From Flavobacterium rhamnosiphilum (GTDB lineage: Bacteria; Bacteroidota; Bacteroidia; Flavobacteriales; Flavobacteriaceae), in contig NZ_SMLG01000007.1 in the NCBI RefSeq assembly GCF_004349195.1, positions 118,671-182,670 of the forward strand: DNA of 64,000 bases. The letters are read 5' to 3'. The notes below the pieces were generated by a model. It had not been told where the DNA came from and did no database searches. It was given only the letters and a program-made list of their open reading frames with translations. The number at the start of each line of letters is the position of its first letter. The stretch's first letter is position 1. The position numbers and the translations under genes are program-made. This document shows, piece by piece, positions 58,805 to 64,000 of this stretch.

Positions 58805-59479
58805 TTATATTAATCCTAATTTTTTAGCTATATTTATTAGGTCGCTATCGCTGCCTTTTCCCATTAATAGCTGTCCTTTTATATTTGCTTTTCTTTTTTC
58901 TATAGCACTCATGGAAAGAGGAATATAGTTGGGAAGATTCACCGTTTTAATACCTTGTGCAATTAGGATTAAAATCTGGCTATCATGTGTATCCCAATTA
59001 ATATTCCTTTGAAACAATTCTCTCTGTGATTCTATAATAGTAGGGCTTTTGTACATCTCCCCATCCACAATTTTTTTACAAACAATAGGGAATAATTCAA
59101 AATTAATATCATTTTTAGAAACGAAACCTTCCGGGTTTATGTCTTTGATTATTTTATCTACAGCCAGGGGTTCGCCATGCATGGTAAGCAGGACGATTTT
59201 ACAATTTGGGAATTTTTTCCTGATTAATGAAGCCAGGTCAATACCATTTTCAATATTAAACTCTATATAAGGAGGAAGGCTAATATCTAATAATGCCAAA
59301 TCAATAGTTGTATTTTGATTTAGATAAAAAAATATTTTGTTATACGCATCTTCACAATTATAACTCCTTATGAAATTAGGCGTATTTTCTTGGAAGTTGC
59401 TGACAGACAAAAGATTGCTATAGCTATCAACTGTCATCGGGTGATCATCAACGATTAAAATAGTAAGGGGCGTAATCAT
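58805..59479 (-). CDS. NarL-like response regulator
   Basis: 224 aa. Receiver domain with D11/D12 and the phospho-acceptor D65 in IDLALLDISLPP, then LLTMHGE and FVSKND. The C-terminal 60 residues (WDTHDSQILILIAQGIKTVNLPNYIPLSMSAIEKRKANIKGQL) look like a diverged LuxR-type helix-turn-helix. The partner is probably the TPR kinase at 59948, which is divergent, with a small lipoprotein gene between them. Confidence 0.88.
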   Translation of the reverse strand: MITPLTILIVDDHPMTVDSYSNLLSVSNFQENTPNFIRSYNCEDAYNKIFFYLNQNTTIDLALLDISLPPYIEFNIENGIDLASLIRKKFPNCKIVLLTMHGEPLAVDKIIKDINPEGFVSKNDINFELFPIVCKKIVDGEMYKSPTIIESQRELFQRNINWDTHDSQILILIAQGIKTVNLPNYIPLSMSAIEKRKANIKGQLLMGKGSDSDLINIAKKLGLI

Positions 59480-59591
59480 TTTATCGAATTTCTTGCAAAA
59501 TTAATTAAATTTTACGGTATAACCGTAAAATTTAAAGAAAGCAAAGCTGTTTATTTGTATTGAATGATTGTTTAACTTAACCTACATTTAT

Positions 59592-59834
59592 ATGAAAAAA
59601 TTATGCGTAGCCGGACTAGTTTCGATTTCTTTACTAACTTATTCCTGTTCTAATGATGAGGAGAGTTATGAGGTTCAAGCTAGGGATTTTAAAACGACGC
59701 CCCAGTCTTTTTTGAAAGTCAACTTTCCGACAAAAATCATTGATACGACAACAGTAAAATTGGGCACGGATGCAGTTAATACGGATGCAGTTGAGTTAGA
59801 AGGTGATCCAAGTATTTTAAAACCGCCAAGATAG
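59592..59834 (+). CDS. Small lipoprotein with tandem repeat
   Basis: 80 aa from the ATG at 59592 (the frame is open from 59568). Lipobox LLTYSC at Cys 19. The C-terminal half has an in-frame tandem repeat of ACGGATGCAGTT (TDAVN-TDAVE). It lies between the NarL regulator and the TPR kinase. Family not recognised; small size, export and position suggest a role with the kinase, but this is inference only. Confidence 0.75.
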   Translation: MKKLCVAGLVSISLLTYSCSNDEESYEVQARDFKTTPQSFLKVNFPTKIIDTTTVKLGTDAVNTDAVELEGDPSILKPPR

Positions 59835-59853
59835 TATTAAGATATACTTAATT

Positions 59854-59905
59854 GAAACAAGAATACCATATGGTTTAAAAATAAGCTATATGGTATTCTT
59901 GTTTC
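59854..59905. repeat. 18-bp perfect inverted repeat upstream of the TPR kinase
   Basis: GAAACAAGAATACCATAT, 16-nt loop, ATATGGTATTCTTGTTTC: 18-bp perfect stem after the small lipoprotein stop. No T-run in the + direction. It ends 11 bp before the -7 box of the kinase gene, so it may be an operator or an RNA stem-loop. Confidence 0.75.
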
Positions 59906-59915
59906 AAAAATATAC

Positions 59916-59923
59916 TATATTTG
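59916..59923 (+). promoter_or_regulatory. -7 box of the TPR kinase gene
   Basis: TATATTTG matches TAnnTTTG, 24 nt before the TTG start. A TTG lies 14 bp upstream, closer than normal. Confidence 0.4.
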
Positions 59924-59947
59924 GAATTATAAAATAATAATTACATT

Positions 59948-61978
59948 TTGAGTACTCTTACTAAAATAATATGTTTGCTTCCGCTGTTCTTTTTTTTTTC
60001 ATGCCAAAAGAATGATTCAGATGCCCATGTAAAAAATAACACTATTTCATTTAACAAATTTTTTTTTGATGGTTTAGAAAAAAATAAAAAAGAACAATAC
60101 TTAGACTCAATAGGTGGTTTATTACAATCCAAAGAAAATGATTCTGTTGTCAGAGAGATCCACTTAAAAATCGCAACGGAATATTATTACATCAATAATT
60201 TAGAAAAATCTTTATCTTTCAGTCTAAAGGCTTTACGGCTATCCAAGCAGGCTAAGGATAGTGTCAGAATTCCGAAGGCATTATATTATGTGGGCGATTG
60301 TTATCAAAACTCAAAAAAGGATAGTGCTTACTTTTATTATTTACAGGCAGAAAAAATATATCATAAAGTGCATGATTATGATAATTTGGGCAGAATGTTA
60401 TACAATAAAGCCTATGTTTTATTTTATGACGGAAATTATGTAGAATGTGAAGTTGAAATTTCTAAAGCATTACAGTATTTAAAAAATTCTAACAATCACC
60501 GCTTGATTTATTTCTGTAATTCTTTGATGGGTAATTGTTTAGAGAAGCTGGTTAATTACGATGAAGCCTTACGTTATCATAATTTAGCATTAAGTGATTT
60601 AGAGAAAATAGAAAGTAATGGTAAAGATGAAATAAATAATTACAATATAAGTTCTGTTATTAATATATGTAATTTGTATGATCTAAAGGGCGAGTATTCA
60701 AAGTCTATAATAAAATTAGAAAGTTTGCTTTCAAAAGACTTAAAAAAGAAAGCGCCCAGTCTATATGCAAATGTATTAAGCAATTTGGCTTATTCTAAGA
60801 TGAAAAATAAGGATTATGAAAATGTTGAATCCATGTTTTTTGAATCCTTACGTATTGTCGATAGTATAGGATTTACATCGGATATTTTGTATAAAAAGAT
60901 ACATTTAGGAGAATATTTTTTAACGCAGAAGGATACTGTAAAATCAATTCAAAATTTAAAAGAAGCGAAACAATTAGCCATTAAAATTAAGAACAGTAAT
61001 GAAATTTTAGCTTCACTGAAATTATTATCCGAATTAGATAAGAAAAACCAGTTGTTTTATGCAAATGAATACATTAAAGTAAGTGACAGTATTAATCTGG
61101 TGCAAAAAAATGCTCATAATAAGTATGCCAGAATTGAATATGAAACATCAAGGATAGAGGATGAAAATAAAGTTTTGACCAAGAATAATTTTTATATTTT
61201 AATTATTTCATTTGTGCTGGTTTTAATACTGATTATAATTATTGTTTTACGGTATTTAAAATATAGAAATAAAGAGTTACAGTTTTTTAAGAAGCAGCAA
61301 AGCGCTAATGAAGAGATATATGAACTGTTAACCGAACAAAATAGAAAAATTGATATTGCAAAAGATAATGAGAAGGCCAGAATTGCAAAAGAATTGCACG
61401 ATGGCATCATGAATAAAATTTATGGTGTCCGAATGAATTTAGGTTTTTTTAATTCTTTAATAGACGAGAAAACAATTGAGAAAAGAAAAGTATATATTCT
61501 GGAATTACAAAATATTGAGAGTGAACTTAGAACGATATCGCATGACTTAAGCCGAGGCTCTTTTTTTGATGGGAATGATTTTAATGTGTTATTGACAAGT
61601 TTAGTCGAAAATCAAAAAGAGTTTAGTAGTACCCATTTTAAATATGTAAATAATGGAATGTTTGAATGGTCTACTGTTCAAAATATATATAAGATCAATT
61701 TATACCGTATCATTCAGGAGGCCATTCTAAATGCTAATAAATATGCTAATGCAAAGAATTGTAAGGTGGAAATTCAGAAAAAAGAAAACAATATTTTAGA
61801 ACTGAGTATTACGGATGACGGACAAGGATTTGATATTAAAAATAAAAAAGATGGTATTGGATTAAATAATATGAAAGAAAGAGCGAATTCTTTACAAGGT
61901 CAATTTAACATTGAATCAAAAATTGGAGAAGGAACAAAAATTGAAGTGGTGTTTAATCTTCAGACTTTATCTTATTGA
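59948..61978 (+). CDS. TPR-sensor histidine kinase (HisKA_3 type) with lipobox
   Basis: 676 aa, start TTG at 59948. The N-terminus has a short hydrophobic stretch ending FFFFSCQKN, a lipobox-like end (Cys 19), so the periplasmic part may be lipid-anchored. Residues about 35-390 are TPR helices (YYYINNLEKSLSFSLKALRLSKQ, LYYVGDCYQNSKKDSAYFYYLQAEKIY). TM helix about 413-436. The kinase core has H484 in AKELHDGIMNKIYGVRMNL (HisKA_3) and HATPase parts EAILNANKYANAKNC and DDGQGFD. The likely regulator partner is at 58805. Confidence 0.9.
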   Translation: MSTLTKIICLLPLFFFFSCQKNDSDAHVKNNTISFNKFFFDGLEKNKKEQYLDSIGGLLQSKENDSVVREIHLKIATEYYYINNLEKSLSFSLKALRLSKQAKDSVRIPKALYYVGDCYQNSKKDSAYFYYLQAEKIYHKVHDYDNLGRMLYNKAYVLFYDGNYVECEVEISKALQYLKNSNNHRLIYFCNSLMGNCLEKLVNYDEALRYHNLALSDLEKIESNGKDEINNYNISSVINICNLYDLKGEYSKSIIKLESLLSKDLKKKAPSLYANVLSNLAYSKMKNKDYENVESMFFESLRIVDSIGFTSDILYKKIHLGEYFLTQKDTVKSIQNLKEAKQLAIKIKNSNEILASLKLLSELDKKNQLFYANEYIKVSDSINLVQKNAHNKYARIEYETSRIEDENKVLTKNNFYILIISFVLVLILIIIIVLRYLKYRNKELQFFKKQQSANEEIYELLTEQNRKIDIAKDNEKARIAKELHDGIMNKIYGVRMNLGFFNSLIDEKTIEKRKVYILELQNIESELRTISHDLSRGSFFDGNDFNVLLTSLVENQKEFSSTHFKYVNNGMFEWSTVQNIYKINLYRIIQEAILNANKYANAKNCKVEIQKKENNILELSITDDGQGFDIKNKKDGIGLNNMKERANSLQGQFNIESKIGEGTKIEVVFNLQTLSY

Positions 61979-62112
61979 GTATTCAAGAAGCGCGTTCCGT
62001 TGAAGATATCTTTACAGTTCCTTGATCTTCTTTTTAGTATTTCTCTAATATCTTCTAAAAGAGATTTACGGAATTCATAGAGGTCTGCTTTGGTTAGGAT
62101 TTCGATTGCCAT
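61972..62112 (-). pseudogene. Truncated HTH/MerR-type DNA-binding protein remnant
   Basis: 46-codon frame (ATG at 62112). The N-terminus MAIEILTKADLYEFRKSLLE, then DIREILKRR, matches the N-terminal helix that precedes the excisionase/MerR-like HTH in a common Bacteroidetes family (ITKEDLxxFKxxLLxxI). The HTH itself is missing; the frame stops after FNGTRFLNTQ, overlapping the kinase stop by 7 bp. Read as a broken gene. Confidence 0.5.
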
Positions 62113-62551
62113 AACTTTCGTTTTATATTGTTATGGTGCAAAAATTGTTGGTATCGGTTGATTTTATATCACAAGTGGTTCACAAGTTGTGAAAGAAAAA
62201 ATGGGTTTTTATTTTGAATTGGTTGTGGTTATTGACTTCTTTTTAGTAAAAGTGTAAGGACGGTTATAAGAAGCACGTTTGTGTTAATACTGATTTTTTA
62301 TTTGAAGAAAATCTTTACTTTTTTCCTTGATGAAAAAAGTAACAAAAAAATATTCATGAGTTATTATTGTTTTTGGTATTCAAGAATCTTTGATTTCAAG
62401 CCTGCATATTTTTATCCCAAAAATCATCTGAAGCATTTTACTATCGCAACCCCGGCCGCTCGTGCTTCACACTTGACTCGGGTTGTGAGTTTCTCATTGA
62501 CGGATAATTCATGAACACGAGCGAGACGTTCGTGCCATCAGAGGCTTCTTT
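62113..62551. other. Non-coding stretch with dispersed repeat R2
   Basis: No convincing gene. It includes R2 (about 62355-62480) and a stretch CTTTTTTCCTTGATG/AAAAAAGTAAC before it. The 77-codon + frame here runs through the repeat and is judged spurious. Confidence 0.55.
62355..62480 (+). repeat. Dispersed repeat R2
   Basis: Same block order as R1 at 58050-58210 (ATTCATGAGTT, GAATCTTTGATTTCAA, ATTTTTATCCC, AAAATCAT, CTATCGC, GCCGCTCGTGCTTCACAC). Confidence 0.6.
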
Positions 62552-63853
62552 TTATTTAGTTGTTTTAAAATCTATTAAATAAGGTTTTAGTCGTATTCCG
62601 TTTTCTTTTCTGAAATTGTTTGAAATTAAAATTTGGTAATGTTGATTTGGTTTCAGGTCTGCTTCAAATGTCCAGTTTTTTCCATCAGTTGACCATATTC
62701 TTTCTGGTTTTATTTTCGGAAAAACTTCGACTCCAAGCGGACCGTAATCAACACTTGTGTGATTACCATTTAGTGGTTCTGAAAAGGTTACCATAATCTT
62801 TGTCATTCCTGGCTTAACCTTTTGACTGCCGTTTTTAAATGGTATTATGGATACAATTGTCGGTCGCTGTTTTTCGTAATCTTTATTTAATTCTTCTAAC
62901 GTTTTTGGCAATAGTTTTGTTATGTCTACTATACGTTCAACTTCCTTTTCATTTGTGTAATCAAGTTCAATAAGCTCTTTGATCGCTTTTGTTTTGTCTT
63001 TAGAAAGATTGTAATAGCGTTCGCAAATTTCATAGCCAATATAATATCCCAAATCACTCACTTTCAATTCATTTCTGTTCTCTCCCCACATCCAGGAGTA
63101 GTTATTGGTTATAAGAAACAAGTCTTTTACAAACAGATTTAAAACATTTTCCTGATTGGCTTTTCCAAATTCAATTGCTGGTGTATCTGATTTTTTACCC
63201 GTTGCTTTACAAGAGATAAATTCAGCAACACCTTCATACAAACACATGGAAAGTAGGTTATGTACTAATTCTTTTTGTTGCGTATGAACGTACTCGTGTG
63301 TACATAAAAGTGGCAAGCCTTCAATCAACGGATTTTCTTTAAAAAAAGGCTGTCTCCATTGTGGCAATTCATCAATTTTGGTTAATTTGTCCGCCAATGA
63401 TACTTCACTCCCAATTATAACCCTGTCTTCCGTTATAGTTCCGCCTGTTTTAAAAGCACCAATCGAAAAATAAATAGTTGAAGGTTTTAATTCAGGATAT
63501 ACCATTCTTAATTTTTCAATATCCCGTTCAATGACTGCATATTGATCTTTCACTTTTAGTGTGTTGACTTTTATTGAATTCCAAAATTTGGGATAATTTT
63601 TGATGGCATCAATTAATTCTTTTTCGGAATAGTGACGAATTTCCATGAGATTTTTTAAACCTATGGTACCTTTCTCAATATAAAATTCTCTCAAAAATCT
63701 GTATTGTTGCAATGTATCATTTGTTGAAACAATCTTTTCATAAGCCGTCCAAAAATTTTCAATATCGGTCGACACAAAATTCTGTTTGTTTATTTGACCA
63801 AACGAAATTGTTGTGACAGTAATACTCATTAAAATAAAAAATAGTTTCTTCAT
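62552..63853 (-). CDS. Secreted zinc protease (HExxH, DUF2268-like) with Ig-like C-terminus
   Basis: 433 aa. Signal peptide about 1-19 (TTISFGQ). Zinc motif HEYVH in CTHEYVHTQQKELVHNLLSMCLYEGVAEFISC, with the downstream E in EGVAEF, as in gluzincin-like DUF2268 proteases. After about 325 a bacterial Ig-like domain (SIIPFKNGSQKVKPGMTKIMVTFSEPLNGN, then NWTFEADLKPNQHYQILISNNFRKENGIRLKPYLIDF) likely helps secretion or binding. Targets are unknown. Confidence 0.85.
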   Translation of the reverse strand: MKKLFFILMSITVTTISFGQINKQNFVSTDIENFWTAYEKIVSTNDTLQQYRFLREFYIEKGTIGLKNLMEIRHYSEKELIDAIKNYPKFWNSIKVNTLKVKDQYAVIERDIEKLRMVYPELKPSTIYFSIGAFKTGGTITEDRVIIGSEVSLADKLTKIDELPQWRQPFFKENPLIEGLPLLCTHEYVHTQQKELVHNLLSMCLYEGVAEFISCKATGKKSDTPAIEFGKANQENVLNLFVKDLFLITNNYSWMWGENRNELKVSDLGYYIGYEICERYYNLSKDKTKAIKELIELDYTNEKEVERIVDITKLLPKTLEELNKDYEKQRPTIVSIIPFKNGSQKVKPGMTKIMVTFSEPLNGNHTSVDYGPLGVEVFPKIKPERIWSTDGKNWTFEADLKPNQHYQILISNNFRKENGIRLKPYLIDFKTTK

Positions 63854-64000
63854 TATTTTGTCAGTCTAAATTTTATATGGCCTTTTTTAGCATTACGTCC
63901 CGGCACTTCAAGCAGTTTGCGGACTTAAGAGCAGAGTATTTTCGGCTAAACGAAAATACGAATTAAAACGGTAATTCCACTAAAACCCGCCATATTACCG
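63854..64000. other. Window end, with a small hairpin
   Basis: GTATTTTCG (63936-63944), loop GCTAAA, CGAAAATAC (63951-63959). No gene seen in this last 147 bp. Confidence 0.5.

Noticed and set aside
62281..62514. 77-codon + frame over repeat R2
   Set aside because: Coding matches only the repeat; R1 has no equivalent frame.

Overview
The window looks like chromosome from a Bacteroidetes bacterium, most likely a Flavobacterium. Reasons: the DNA is AT-rich; ribosome sites are A-rich rather than Shine-Dalgarno; several genes have the Bacteroidetes promoter signature TTG-N(16-18)-TAnnTTTG; and the gene families (RprY-like regulator, YtxJ, Hc1-like protein, VF530 protein, DUF4199, ArgF', lipoprotein-anchored TPR kinases) are typical of that phylum. 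No tRNA, rRNA, phage, transposase or CRISPR array was recognised.

Layout. 1-11.7 kb: an OmpR-type regulator, then a mostly minus-strand housekeeping block (acyl-ACP thioesterase, miaA, a voltage-gated-type K+ channel with a zinc ribbon, an exonuclease/GIY-YIG fusion, an IVP-type four-helix-bundle protein, YggS, DUF1015, 3-hydroxybutyryl-CoA dehydrogenase, a Gfo/Idh/MocA oxidoreductase), pcm, an HTH-Fic protein and smpB. 11.8-22.5 kb: envelope proteins (OmpW, a DUF3575 barrel, an M1 peptidase, a choice-of-anchor I lipoprotein), small enzymes, the two agmatine-to-putrescine genes, and a ParE-type toxin-antitoxin pair. 22.7-26.6 kb: an AraC regulator followed by S41 peptidase, aspartic-protease-like and DUF4199 genes. 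26.6-29.9 kb: a repeat-rich zone with three copies of a structured element, one split by a MITE-like insertion, and a 429-bp element built of nested inverted repeats. 29.9-44.4 kb: clpB, ytxJ, then one long minus-strand arginine/proline operon (GNAT, argG, argC, argD, proA, a nuclease-like gene, proB, argF', argB, argE, argH). 44.5-57.3 kb: a lipoprotein, GNAT enzymes, two fumarylacetoacetate-hydrolase family genes, glyA, miaE, an AraC/receiver/kinase trio, a pentapeptide protein and an acyl-CoA dehydrogenase. 57.4-64 kb: a lipoprotein, a 58-aa Hc1-like gene, a regulator / small lipoprotein / TPR-kinase module, an HTH-gene remnant and a zinc protease.

The arg/pro operon should convert glutamate to arginine and proline; the GNAT enzyme is the best candidate for the missing first acylation step. 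A strong promoter upstream of it fires almost exactly on the ATG of a 26-codon ORF with three Arg codons, two of them CGG. This is a candidate arginine-sensing leader and the most interesting regulatory observation here. The second is a family of five structured repeats (possibly Rfam Flavo-1 or a relative), all lying between genes. All calls come from reading sequence alone; no search or folding program was run.
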